A stretch of DNA of 64,000 bases from Metopolophium dirhodum (GCF_019925205.1 NC_083561.1:12523217-12587216); one strand, 5' to 3'. Shown: positions 49,246 to 62,092, counted from the stretch's first letter. Program-made: numbers and translations. The notes: generated from the sequence alone by a model not told the origin.

Positions 49246-51180
49246 GTAAATACAATGTGTGTACTGTGTAGCTGGCGAGCAATAACATTTACGACGTCCA
49301 TTACGCTTTGATGGGCGAAACCACGAAACGCTTCTAATGTGTCCATCATTCTTGTTGCCGCTGTGCCAGTAGAGGCTTTCCGGGGAACCGAAAAAAGTCG
49401 CCAACATTGCTGCACATGGGCAAATGGGTCGTAAATGAGATATATTGAACGTAATCGGTGTCCTGAAACACAACGCGAACTATCAGCTTTATATATATAC
49501 ATATATATTGCGATTTCGCCTAGAAGCTATAATGTATATAAGTATGCGCAAAGGGGGTGGGAGAGGAGGTGATTTCAAAAACGTCGCGGGGAAAATATGG
49601 CTTTTTAAACCGTTATGGCTACCATCCATAACGCCAAATGCGTTCAATAAACGTTTTTTTACTTTCGTTTCTGTTACCGCTTTATATATATGTATTTGTT
49701 TTGTTTTTCGGTTTTTTGTGAGCACTCACGAATACGGATTTTTAAAAATCGCTTAGAAATGAAACGAATACATATTTTTTTTGTTCTAATGTTATTTTTT
49801 CGTCGAATAAATCATTTCAAGCGTCCATTACCGCAGGACTTTTAGAACTTATAAAACCCGGCTTAACTCGTACGTACACACTTACATAACTGTCAGTAGA
49901 ATATTATATACACCAGCGTCCAGCAAATATATAGTTTTGTTTTGTTTTGGAATCCATCATACGCGTGATGTGTACACAAACAGTGGTGTAGTCTTCTTGA
50001 AAAACCATAAAAAATTCCAAAATGATCAAACATCATACGTAAAAATTACAAACGAATTTTTTGTCCAGAACAAATAATAATTAAACACTGAATTGAATTA
50101 TATACGTATTATTAAACATGTATTAAATAATGTTCACCACGCGTGTCACGGGGAAAACTTGACGTTGACGCGTTTTTCAATTATTATTATAAGTTAAGCA
50201 GCTAAAGAAAAACACACACACAGAAATCGTATAGGTGCATTATAGAATATACATATTATACTTTATTAATAAACACGTAACCGGGCCGCCCGTGGGAGTA
50301 GAAATAACGTTTATTACGCCTGCATATCGCGTAGAAGAGATGTAGTGTATCCTCATTGTTTATTCATACGTTCCTCTCGACTCTCTCGACAATCCGTTTA
50401 TTGTTTTATTATTTTAATTCTGGACGACGGCGGCGACGGCGACGAGCACGTATATATAGAAACAAATAACGAAACGGATTGAACTCCCACGAGACTCCAA
50501 TTATAAAAATTAAAAACTAAATACAAAACGATTCAAAAACGGACGTGAGAAAAAGATTTTTCAAAGAAATAGCCTTTCGGTTGACTATACATAACATGCT
50601 CTCCTACCAACCACCACAACCACTGAACGGAGATTGGAAACGGGGATTTTGAGTCGTGCTATTAAAAGATTTGAGTGAAGAAAACTCGTAAAGCGGACCG
50701 AAAATGCGTTGTTTTTACCTATAACGCCGTGTGTCTCCTTATACGATTATGGTTTGCAGAGAGAAACAGAATGAAAGTGAAAAAGAGAATCAGACAGGTC
50801 CATACTTATATGCGTGTATACTTTCTGACCGCGATTCATATACCTTAGCCCGTCGTGCATTATTGTATTTTCGTATACATCATCACACGAGACAAACTCT
50901 AGACGTCACCGCCTACCCATTTTCGGCTTTGTTCGATTACGACGACGGGAGGGATGTAGGTACCAATAATATATATATAATCCAGGGTCTTTAATTGAAA
51001 TGGCGCAGGTTCGAAAATCGTGTTTCGAAGGTTTGTCGGTGTATAAGTAAAGTATACACACACACACACACACATTGTTTGCTTTTCCATAAACGTCGTT
51101 TCTGGTTTTGCGGAATATCGCAAGAAAAAAGTGTTTACAAACTTTGTTGCGAGGTTAACACCAGGTAATATTTTCAGACT
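49246..51180. other. Gene-free stretch
   Basis: No gene is supported. ORFs of 87 and 103 codons (49,239-49,502 - and 49,445-49,756 +) have no domain or splice evidence. A CA microsatellite lies at 51,055-51,074. Confidence 0.55.
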
Positions 51181-51189
51181 AAATTTTCT

Positions 51190-51572
51190 TATTTTAGAAA
51201 CCTCCCCGCGTGACCGACCCACTGCGACCGTCGGACGTTCTCTCCGGAAAGAAAAATAAGAACGTCGCCGCCCGCCGGCCGTACAATAACGTAATATTGC
51301 CCTTTCGCGCGCTGTTCCGTGTGTCATACGTGTTGGTTTTGGCTGCGGGCCCGCGCGCCGGGGAAACGTAATCTCATTACCGCCGCCGCCGCCGCTTCCT
51401 CCGCATCGTCGTCTTGCTTCGCTCCGACACGGCAACAGAGTCGTCCGAAGAGGGTTGGACGGCGGTGGTGCGTGTGTGTTTCTCGTGCGATTGCCGCCGC
51501 CGATCGATATATGCCGTCGACGGCGGTCGGGTGGGAGGGAGGAAGGCAGTCGGCGATGACGGCGCGGCGAAG
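51190..51572 (+). promoter_or_regulatory. CpG-rich zone ending in a strong splice donor
   Basis: This dense CpG block contains a GCCGCC run (about 51,380-51,396). It ends at GCGAAG|GTGAGC, a near-consensus + strand donor with GT at 51,573. An ATG 16 bases before the donor would give a five-residue start, Met-Thr-Ala-Arg-Arg. It could be a first exon or an alternative promoter within the + strand gene. The opposite strand is open for 237 codons (50,899-51,612), but that frame runs through a CA microsatellite and the CpG runs. Confidence 0.3.
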
Positions 51573-51579
51573 GTGAGCT

Positions 51580-54130
51580 GTGCGTGAACGGTGGGTGGGT
51601 GAAGAGTATCACGTTTTCCGCGTTGGGTTACCTCGCCCGCCGCGCCGCGCCGTCACCGACGATATTTACGAGCTCATCCGTCTGCGGCGGTGGTGTGTGC
51701 GCCGCGCGCGTTATGACTGTGATTCACGTGATGTTGCCGCGTAAATCATTCGTCATGTACGCGAGGCGGCGGCAATATTATTATTATTATTATTATTATC
51801 ATCGTCGTCGTTATTATTATTATAACTACTACTTCGAACACTGCAGCAGTCTGCAGAGCACACCAGATAGGTATATTATAGCACCTGAAACTGGTATGTA
51901 TAACATACCATAGTTAGTATAGGATGCGTAAATATATTTAAAATAGAGAATAATATTTTAAAGTGCTTGCAGTGCGTGCGTCGTTTAAAACCGTGGCAAA
52001 GCCGCCGCCGTCATCGCCATCATCACGATGAAGTTTTTATTCCCGGTTCTTTTATCCGTCCGGACACGGTACACGATTTCTTTTTCCGTACACCCGCGCC
52101 GTAATTGTGTTACATGCGGTATATTATCTGTTCGCGAGCACTTTAAAGTATATATGTATATAATGTTATTATTATATCATTCTGTATCCTAGATCACAGC
52201 GGACGAGTCCTTTGATATAATATATGAAAACAGCGCTAAAAGGGACTAGAAAGATGAGGAGACTCAGAAGAAATGAATTCGATACGGACCGCATTCGATT
52301 TCTGCAGTGTTCGAAATTGACAAAACAGGCATATACTATTTGCCTCACGGGATTCAGTCGCTTCTAACGCAATAGATATTTCCCATTGATTTTTTTCCCT
52401 CCGGTCAACGACAATTATAAACTTCTTACGGGTCGGCTTAGGACGCACTAGGGTTTTTCACCGGTTCATCGTAAATTGTAAGGTACACAAATTGTACATT
52501 TGTGCCCTCCTTATATTTGCGTAGGTTTGATTTTTAGTTAGGTATATTCTGTTTCTATAGTGTTGTATTATTGATAGACAAGTACCTGACTATCGTTCTG
52601 GATATCTCTCCTAATGAGTATTTTAGTCTTAAAATCAATCGTTTTTCTCTCCTTCTTTGTGATTCTTTCCAGTATGAAACTCTATTTCCTCTTTGGTTAT
52701 CCCGGTGAGTCTTACTTAAAGTCAAAATTGTGGCTCGGATTCATCTCTATCAAGCGTGAATCGCTGTACGCAGTCGTTTTAGAGTTGAAACGACTAAAAT
52801 GTGCTGCGGTTAAATAGTACATTTAAGTCCATCTGTTAATTACAAAATAGCTAAAGACGAATGCGCTCCAACTAACATACACTTTTTTGTCAAATAACAA
52901 TCAATGCTTGAAGATTGATAACGGTGTTTAAAAATATAATGTTTAATGTTTGACGCACAGTTCGAGCAAAACACAAATGATCTATTGAAAATCTTAATGT
53001 GTCGTACTAAACGTTGCAATATATATCATTGCGTTTGGTACGCCATGGCATTAAAACTATTATTTTTTGTACATTGGTACTCTACTGTATTATGGGTAAT
53101 ATTTATTGGTATTTGATTATATGCGTGTATTCATATTCGCATTGAATACCAGGCATACCATATTGTAAGTTGTTATATTCTTACGATCGTCGACCAACTT
53201 TTTATATTCACCGTCGACCGTCGTCGTAACACTGCATAATATGCGTTTTATTGTCATCTTCGTCTATCTTCCATAGACAACCATTATTATAGGTTTCTTA
53301 GACCACCACGCATTTATGTTCAAAATGTTTGACCTGTGCAAGTAATCGTTAAATAGGTTTGGGTACACAAAGTCATAGATATGGTGATCTCGATGATCAA
53401 GGACATTACGTTTTTGTAGACGTCAACTGCTGTGTTATGTATATCGACTAAATATATTTTTTCCGATGACTTATCTACCACCAAGCCATCGTGTTTTCCC
53501 CACTAGCAGGGCGTCCTGACAATATTGAATGTTTTTAATGTTTTTGAATGTTTTTTTTTTTTACCTTGAAATATTTATTATACATACAAATTGTACGTCA
53601 TGCGTGATCGAAATGTTACACCCCCGTGTAAATTAATAAAATATTTTCATCATTATGATAATAATATATTATTGTTATTGTATATTCGACATAATTAAAC
53701 CAGCGACGTTAGTATATAGTTTTCAATCGATATCAAACCTCTTATCGTGTGATTAATGGTAATTAATAATCGTATTATATCCTATAATATCATAGATAGA
53801 TTACGGTTGCGTGGTGGTGGTCCCCGGGTATAATGGAACGTCTATTTTCTGATCACTTATATACTCTTTTTCAAATGAGAACGCACCGGGCGGCGGACGA
53901 AAACCGGTCGAAACGCGCGCATGGCCTCCCCACTCCCGACAGTTTCAGCTGTCGTAGGTGGTGCCACCTTGTATACGTAGTGAGTTGTATTTCCACAACA
54001 TTGACGGCCGTTCGCACAATATGTGAAACGATATCTACTGTTTTGTTTACGCGCGCTCAGTAAATATATTGAATTTTGGCTTGGATTTGTGCGTTTAAAT
54101 TATTTTTTTTATCGTGTCCTGCTTATTGGA
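51580..54130. other. Gene-free stretch
   Basis: No gene is supported. An ATT microsatellite lies at 51,777-51,799 and another CpG-rich patch at 51,620-51,770. At 52,673-52,704 a small segment is framed by good splice signals. From 52,800 to 53,820 the DNA is A/T-rich. A 76-codon frame at 53,833-54,063, just upstream of the transposase, is unrecognised and may lie inside the transposon's left part. Confidence 0.5.
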
Positions 54131-54137
54131 CAAAATT

Positions 54138-55600
54138 ATGGATGACGAAATAATTGTTACACCAACAAAAAAAAATCCAAAGGGAAAGGTTTGTATTATT
54201 GTGATTAATTATATTATAGAATAGTGTATATTATGTTATTTGCAATGTATACAATAATATTATTATCATACATTTATTTATTCCAGTTTGTTTCATCAAG
54301 TCAAAAAGTGATGATTATCAATGCGTACAAAATGGAGTTGAAAAACAATCCGAAAATCACTATTAGGGAATGTCGGATAGTTCTTTCCAAACGCCTAGGC
54401 ATTGGGCAAAGAACAATTTCAAACACTATTAGTGAGTACAATACCTCAAAGACTGTGATGTCTCCAAACAGAAAACGATGTAAGAAATCGTTTAAAGACG
54501 ATTTCGATGATTTACATCGTAACACTGTGCGTCGTCATGTACATTCTTTTTGGTACAACAAAACCATTCCTACATTGGCCAAAATATACGCAGTTATTAA
54601 GGACGACGATAGTTTACCGTATGTATCAGAAACCAATTTATATCGTCTTTTAAAAACCATGGATTTCGAATACACCAAACGAAGCCGCAATAGTGCTCTC
54701 GTCGAAAGAGACGAAATAGTTGTATGGCGTCAACATTACTTGGAGGATATAAAGAAATACCGGGAAGAAGGGAGACACATGTACTACCTGGACGAAACGT
54801 GGGTCAATGCAGGAGAATGTACCAACAAAACATGGGTAGACAAAACCGTCAAATCGTGCCATGATGCATTTGTTCGAGGCCTCACAACAGGGCCGAAAAA
54901 TCCAACAGGGAAAGGCAAACGACTGATCATTCTACACATAGGGTCGGAAGACGGGTTTGTACCAGGTGGACTCCTATGTTTTGAGTCAAAAAAAAACACG
55001 AATGATTATCATGACGAGATGAACGGTGACACATTTTTTGAATGGATGCAAAATATATTACCAAAACTAAAAGAAAACTGTGTCATCGTTATGGATAACG
55101 CATCATACCATTCAGTAAAGGCAGACAAAATACCTACTACATCAACAAAAAAGGCGGACATAATTAAATGGTTGGAAGAAAAAGGTGAAGTTATCGACAA
55201 GCCTATGGTAATTCCTCGACTACTTGAAATAGTACGCAGAATTAAACCAATGCACGACAAATATGTAATTGACGAACTGGCCAAAGAACACAATCGCACC
55301 ATCTTAAGACTCCCACCGTACCATTGTGAGTTAAATCCGATAGAGCTGGCTTGGTCATCAGTCAAACATCACGTCAAAATAAACAATACCAGCTACAAAT
55401 TACCTGATGTGAAAAACTTGTTGTTGGAAGGTATCGAACGGGTAAATTCCGTTATGTGGAAAAATTTCATAAGTCATACCGAAAAAATCGAAAAAAAATT
55501 CTACGAAATGGATTTCATCGTTGACCAAATGTTGTCTGCAGAAGTAGAACCTGTTGTCATCAATGTAAGTAATTCCTCTTTCGAGTCTGAGTCTGACTAA
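54138..55600 (+). CDS. Transposase, DD82E IS630-Tc1-mariner type (two exons)
   Basis: The gene joins 54,138-54,188 to 54,287-55,600 and gives 454 aa. Exon 1 starts MDDEIIVTP. The 98-bp phase-0 intron (AAG|GTTTGT ... TTCCAG|TTTG) contains an in-frame stop and so must be spliced. Residues about 20-75 form a helix-turn-helix-like region (IRECR...RLGIGQRTI). A second basic helical part follows, then the DDE catalytic domain. Catalytic residues are Asp186 in YLDETW, Asp287 in VIVMDNASYH and Glu370 in LNPIELAW, with exactly 82 residues between the last two. That spacing defines the Sailor group, as I recall it. The protein would cut and paste its own element, normally at TA. The frame is intact with all catalytic residues, so the insertion may be young. 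Starting at 54,224 in the intron would add a spurious hydrophobic leader. Confidence 0.9.
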
Positions 55601-55649
55601 ATGTATTTTTATTTTTTATATTTGTAATTTTTATTTTTTTTTTATGTGT

Positions 55650-55655
55650 AATAAA
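55650..55655 (+). terminator. Poly(A) signal of the transposase
   Basis: AATAAA lies 50 nt after the stop codon in an A/T-rich 3' region, well placed for the transposase transcript. Confidence 0.5.
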
Positions 55656-55659
55656 AAAA

Positions 55660-56385
55660 GAAATATTAAACAAATGGTTTTCTGTACTTATTAAAATATC
55701 ATCCATAAACCTATCCATCGTGTTTCTGTGTATAATATAATCAAATAAAATAATGAAGTATATATATTTATATACATTTATATGTATAAAAAAAAAATTT
55801 TTAAATGTTTTTTTGTTGTAAGTGATATACAATTATAAACTAACTACCTATCTGATCGAAATCAATTTAATGAACCGTTTGATTAATTTAAATACATATC
55901 TAATAATTATACAATCATGAAGAGCCAAAAAAATCTTTAAATTCAATATTATATAGGTACGATTAGTGTCGTACTTATATAAATGCGTATTATAATATAT
56001 GAGTTGATATACATCATAATATATTATATATTAGGTATAATAGGTGTGTGTGTGTATATATATATATAAGTATATATATATATAAGTATATATAATTATC
56101 CCATTTAGACCCTAACACATGGATGTACTAAAAAAAATATATATATAAGTATAGCATTTATATACACGCGTTAATATTGTGTACGTATAACATAATATAA
56201 TATAATGGTCCCCACGATGCTATACTTTATATATATATAATAATTAATAACACACCAAGTATATTATCGCCAAAAATGTGTACGAAATCTTCGCCGACCT
56301 GCTATGAATGTTCGAATTTCAAAACGTACATTCTCATCACAATAACCTCGTGCGGCCCGCCGCCGGACGTACACAATATATATTA
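55660..56385. other. Gene-free A/T-rich stretch
   Basis: No gene is seen. TA-rich simple repeats include a repeated ATATATATATATAAGT unit (56,055-56,095). Confidence 0.7.
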
Positions 56386-56387
56386 TA

Positions 56388-56532
56388 CTATAGGTCAGAG
56401 TTGGGCCAAATTTTATCTAGATAATTATTCGAATAAATATGTATTCGATTAATTATTTATTCGAATAAAATGTTATCTCAATAATCATCTAAATAAAATT
56501 TCATTCGAATAACGCCCTACTCTGCTATAGGT
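56388..56532. mobile_element. hAT-type MITE with perfect 8-bp target duplication
   Basis: The 129-bp element (56,396-56,524) has inverted termini CAGAGTTGGGC and GCCCTACTCTG (10 of 11 matching). Subterminal sequence also mirrors (AAATTTTATCTAGATAATTATT against AAATTTTATTTAGATGATTATT). ATTCGAAT motifs recur inside. Both sides carry the identical 8-bp duplication CTATAGGT (56,388-56,395 and 56,525-56,532). Terminal CAG and an 8-bp duplication are hallmarks of hAT elements. It encodes nothing and depends on a hAT transposase elsewhere. The exact duplication suggests a fairly recent insertion. Confidence 0.9.
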
Positions 56533-56541
56533 AAATACTAT

Positions 56542-56578
56542 GGACTCAACAAGTCCCTGTGGTGAACTGGCACCACAG
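56542..56578. repeat. Two back-to-back hairpins
   Basis: GGACT-CAACA-AGTCC (56,542-56,556) is followed without a gap by CTGTGGTG-AACTGG-CACCACAG (56,557-56,578). Both stems are perfect. This is unusual G/C-rich structure for this neighbourhood. No function can be assigned. Confidence 0.8.
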
Positions 56579-57388
56579 CCTGCTACGACTGCTATGGACG
56601 ATTTAATAATTTTGTTTTAAGAATTAAAATATATAGGTATTATTATAGATACCATATTACCACGATGCCATAATATCGACAATATGTATACTATAAGAAA
56701 TACATCAATAAATAATGAATAATAATAATCCGTAAGTGTTTACGTATTTGAGTATAAAAATAATAATATTCTGTGGCGTGCAACAGTATGATGCGGTAGA
56801 TAATAATTATAATAATAATTGAACATTCTGTATGCCCGGCGGCGTCGAAAGTAGCCGATCATTGGCGACTAATCAGAAATTAATTACTAACTTTGTGGGA
56901 GGGGCTTGTGGTTCCGCCTCTGATAACGATGCGCGACCCGGTGCGTTCTCATTTGAAAAAGAGTATACTACTTCAACAGTGCAGCAGCAGACCAGAGGTC
57001 CAAGTCTTAATGGTATGTATCAAAGTAAACGCCTATATATATAAATATACTATAGTATAATGACTTTGGGACCGATAATCTGCAGCGATAGATATCGCTC
57101 GGATTTCGTCCGCGGCGCCCGCCCGAGAACGATCGCTAATGAAAGTGCAGTTTAAAATACCCACAACCTATATTATAGTGTATTATATTGTACATCACTG
57201 GGACTTTTTTTTTAATAAATATAAATGTGGTCGAAAAGAGGTTATCGTAATGACTGTTGCAGTAGGCTGTGGTGGCGGTGGTCAATATCGCGGTGAACGA
57301 TCTAAATGGCTTTTATTTGTCTGTAGTTATTGTTTACGACGCATTTTTAATCGCATCGGAACCGCTTATGTTACCGTGTCGAAAGTTC

Positions 57389-57402
57389 GGGGGGGGGGGG
57401 GG
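57389..57402 (+). repeat. poly-G tract
   Basis: Fourteen consecutive G, one of five such runs in the window. Confidence 0.9.
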
Positions 57403-60400
57403 CATTAGCACGTGTAAAGAAATAATTGTTAACTACACTTTCGCCTTCTACCGGACTACTTCTACTTTTACAGTGGAATATATTATTATTATTATTATAT
57501 TATTGCCCAATTTTACTAACAATTTTAATATTTTATAATAATATATTATATTTGTACGCATTATTACAATATTAAGCATATTATGTGATACAAACACTGA
57601 CTTGGCACGGAATGTTTTAATCGTTCACCGTAAATGTGCTAATCGTGTTTCGTGTCAGGTACCCCAAATATATACATACGATCTGAATGGCAAATTATTA
57701 TCTGGAGATTATTTACTCTGAACAGTCCTCCACAGAGTACTGTATGCACTCTGTGCGCTCGTACGCTGCAGTGTACATATGACGTGTTTATAATATACAT
57801 ATATTATATTATTGTGTATTATATCGTATATTATAATATGTATGCATCAATGTTTAATCTGCCTTTGTGGTTCGGTATATATGGTATATATGGTCAGTGG
57901 TTTTGACTCTTCTGCTAATACCGCACCACGGATACCCAAAACGTCCTAAATGCTGGTCGACATAAATTATGCAAAGGAATTTACTGTGCGTCAAAAGTTG
58001 AACGTAAAGTTATTCGTCGAAATTACAGTATGTATTAATACAATAACAGTGGCTACCGTCAGTGCTGTTTAATGTTCTAGAAACAGTTATTTATATTTAT
58101 TATAAAAATTTTTTTTTTTTATTTTAATTCACTAAATTATTATTAGTCAATGTGTAAATCCTCTTTTTAAAAGAAAGTCTTTAACTATATTATAATATTT
58201 TCCCTTAACTATATAAATTGAACAAATATACGTAATAAATACGGTACATGCTATGATAAGGATGTAGAGCCGGTGTAGGTATTTTTTATACATGTGAAAA
58301 TAATACATATTTGCGCATTATGACTATACATACATGTTTACTGTAATTTATTGTTCACTCCATATTTTACTCGTCACAATACTTTTGAAATTCCATTTAA
58401 TATAGAGAACATGAAACTATAAAAAATAATTAACAACGAAAATGTTTTTTGTTTTATAATCTGAGTGATTAAATTAATTGCGATAAAAATTATTACACTA
58501 ATGACAGTACAAGAAATGAATTACTTATTTTCCTCAGTGAAACATATCTCAAATCATTCTACTATTTACATTTTTATAATATATTAAATATATACGTTTA
58601 TATTATATTATATACGTGTATACAGGTTATATCGGCGTATTTGCTCCTATCAATATCCGCCGCCTGTTATTATAATAATAAATAAATACCACATCATCTA
58701 TACTCGCCTCTTGCTTAAACTTCAAAACCTTAATACTTACATTACAGTTTGAATACTAAGTAATATTAATTAATAATTCAAATTTAAAAATATTTACATC
58801 AATAATAACTCAATCGATCTATAGTGCTTGCCTCAGATTTTTTTAGAAAAACAAAAAAATACATTTGAGTAAAAAACAAAAATGCTACATCATAAATATT
58901 AAAAAATATTGTGAGTCCCGTCGTGTTACAATTTATTAGGAGAAAATTATTTAAGACAAAGTGCAGTATTTGCAAACTGATCGTGATTGACGCTATAATA
59001 TTATAGTTGTACAATATTATACTCGTTTAGATTTTCTCGAAGCCATATTTTATTAATGTTTTTAAAAGACAAATGCGAGTATGTGACAGCGTGGATGTGG
59101 CACCTTGATGACTGACTGCAATAATTATTCGATACACAAAAAAAACACACATTTTTATGAGATTTGTCAGATGTTGATGGCAGAGCATCACACACGTGGT
59201 AGAAATTCGTCGTTCTCTCCTCCTCTGTTTATCTCGCGTCCCTGGAAATAACTCTTCACACGCCGTAAACACAAATTAGCCGTCCGCGCCCTGTTTATCC
59301 ATGCACGCTGCACCGACCGTCAACCGAGGCCTCATTAAGCCAGTCACTCTGGTCCCTTTTAGTAAGAATAATATTAACGAGTTAACGCGACTCGCGAGCG
59401 TATATCCTTTTGGTGTATCTATATATATTATACTGTATGTGTGGTGTGTATGTGAGCCACCTTTATATGGTGTGTACTAAAATAAAATTCCATAGCTTCC
59501 ACCGACTAGAGAACAATGACTTTGTTTCCTCTCTACGACCATTTGTAAACGCCACCTCGGAACAAATGTCCCGGAATCGCGATGACAGCGAATAAAATAT
59601 ATTATTACGGTGTGTTTTTTCATTCGACACACGTTGCGTACAACATATATATATATATATATATGTAACGTGTACGTGTGAAGGAAAGAGACGTTCACTC
59701 TGATAAATTGGCGCGCACAGGCCCCGCCGCGGGTTAATAATTAGTAACGAGATCTCTTTTTTATTATTATTCTCTCTGTCAATTGGGGCCCCGTCCGAAT
59801 AATAATGATAATAATATTTACCTAATTACGTTTCCGTTTTTTGTTTTCATATATTATAATATTGTGTATACATTTCACCTACACACACAATCAAAATACC
59901 CGTGAGCAATTAAAACGAGTACCGTACTCTGCGTGTGTGTATAATAATATTTAAATAAAATATATACGATATATTTTGCCCCGAGGCCGAGCCGTGACCA
60001 CCGCCGCCGCCGTTGCTGCTGCTGTCCGTTGGACATCGTATTATAATATTATGGAAACCACAGGATGACCATTATTAATAGTATATATTTTCAGACATAG
60101 TATTATATGATATTAAAATAAATTATTGTTATCCTCTTCATCACCTGTAAAGGGGTGAATCCCGTGAGAACGAAATATTACACTATGCATTCAACGAAAT
60201 CATGCGGTACGACCGTGTTGATTTCCGTATACATCTATACAAATTAAAACGTAAACATTCCAAAAGCCCTGACTGTATATTTTGTGATCGCACCAATTGT
60301 ACCTAATATATAATATTTTTATGCGTAATCAAAAATAAATATCGTTCAACGTAGTCAGTGCTTATGAATCGTTCGGGTGGGATCTCCACAACACATTTCC

Positions 60401-61729
60401 GCCGGACATTCAGATCGAACGCTCGTCGCAATTCGCACGGCGGCAGGTGAAATAGGAATACAACAATATCGGCGGCGATAGCGCCTTTTCACCTTGCGAA
60501 ATCGAATCGAAACCACAAAAGAAACACAATGGGCGTGTATATATTATTATATATGAAACGTCGTTATGGTCATCGCGTAACTGGATATCGGTGCATCCGC
60601 ATTGGCGTTTTTCTGAAATATTATTTTGCAGCGACCATGATAATATAATATCCTGTAAGTACACCCATGTACGTATATCGTTGTGACTGAACACGCCCAT
60701 CACACCCCCAACGGGGTAGGGAGGGCGCAAGAAAATTTTAAGTTTCCGTCGTCGGGTTTAAAAATACCGCAATGCACGTATAATATAATAGATGTACCAC
60801 AAAATCGCTAAATTGTTTTCAGACATCGTCATTCGTCCGGTGGAATATACGTATAGGGAACCCCATAATACATGACCATACCACACCCATGTCTAAAAAA
60901 TATTATAGGCATACGCGCACCACCCCACATGAGCGTCTGCACAATCCGCACGTCATAAAATTATATTCCGCGGCGGCGGAAACGAATCCAGGACAACGAC
61001 GGGGCCGCGTATGAGCGTGTGTGTGTGTTTTTGTGTGTGTAAAACGACGTGGAACCGGTTGGGGAATTTAAAAAAATAATAATCATTAAACATTCAAAGA
61101 TTACTATATTATTAAACTCGGGATTGGCTAACAAGCGAAATGCCATTCGTATCCACAATAATATAATAATATTGTTATGGGTGTATATTATATATAATGT
61201 ATACACACTATCGGACACTATACACTGCACTCGCCATGCACGTCATATACGCGAGTTTGCACTAAGCACAAACACGACTACCATGCAACTTACTATACTT
61301 AGATAATAATATTATACCGTACCGTAGTATATATAGCAATAATAACCGTGGTCGGGTGGGCGGGTCGGTCCGGTGAGATAGATAGCAATAATATTACAGG
61401 CAGGCGCGCACAACGCCTTTTCGGCGGCGACGGGAAACGCACCGAGGAATCTATATTATAATAATATCTCCTCTTCGGCGGCGGCGGTTGCGGGCGGTCG
61501 CGAACTGAATAATGTCCGCGTGTGTGTAGTAATCATACGTCTATACTGTATAGCTGCGGAGCGTATATCGTCCGTACACGGTTTTTATTATTAAACGATC
61601 GTGGAATTCGCAGACCTAAAATTACACCTGTAGGCTGTGTAGCTCTTGTGTGTGTGTGTGTGTTATATCGATATTACACGATGATGAATGTCGGCATCGG
61701 TGGGGAGAGATATTATGTTTTATCGGGCC

Positions 61730-61743
61730 GGGGGGGGGGGGGG
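61730..61743 (+). repeat. poly-G tract
   Basis: Fourteen consecutive G directly after GGGCC, within CpG-richer surroundings. Confidence 0.9.
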
Positions 61744-62092
61744 ATATAATAAAACGATTGTGTTGCTAGAGCGTATACAAAAAAAAAACAACCATATACC
61801 TCTATGTCTGTGTGGTTGCAAGTAACAATGACGTGTGTATATACCTGTTCACCGCGCCGTCCCACAACGATTGCCAGAACTCTATACCTAAACACGTATT
61901 TTTTATCAGATTTTTTTTGTATTACCTCCCCCACGTTGGTCCCTTTGATCGACGACCGTGCATGTAGGTACACTTTACAACTATTCGAACATTTTTTTTT
62001 TTTTCAAGACCTTTCTACATATTATATTATATGGATATAAATATAGCAGACTAGTAATTAAATTACGCACGACAAAAAGCCCGCCATTTCAG

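Larger units (their letters stand above)
54138..55655 (+). mobile_element. Sailor-like (DD82E) IS630-Tc1-mariner transposon; ends not defined
   Basis: The coordinates cover only the transposase gene through its poly(A) signal. I looked for TA-flanked terminal inverted repeats in about 1 kb on each side and could not recognise a convincing pair. The ends may therefore be short, diverged, or outside the range I compared. The hAT MITE 740 bp downstream is unrelated. Confidence 0.6.
56580..62090. other. Gene-free stretch
   Basis: No gene is supported. The 70-codon frame at 56,832-57,044 is protein-like and contains a GTATGT donor-like site near 57,013, but no acceptor was found. G runs lie at 57,389-57,402 and 61,730-61,743, and TA and GT microsatellites at 59,645-59,664 and about 61,648-61,662. 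CpG-rich patches lie at 59,990-60,030, 60,960-61,050 and 61,400-61,500. The block 57,900-59,300 is A/T-rich and empty. Confidence 0.5.

Noticed and set aside
50899..51612. 237-codon open frame on the - strand
   Set aside because: It runs through a CA microsatellite (translated CVCVCV) and CpG-rich triplet runs, shows no domain, and + strand frames are open over the same bases. Composition explains it.
52690..52701. TCTTTGGTTATC, the 5' part of miR-9a
   Set aside because: The match stops after 12 nt and no complementary arm is found downstream.
54224..54286. Hydrophobic 21-residue start of the single-exon transposase ORF
   Set aside because: These codons lie in the intron. The better start is 54,138, spliced at 54,188/54,287.
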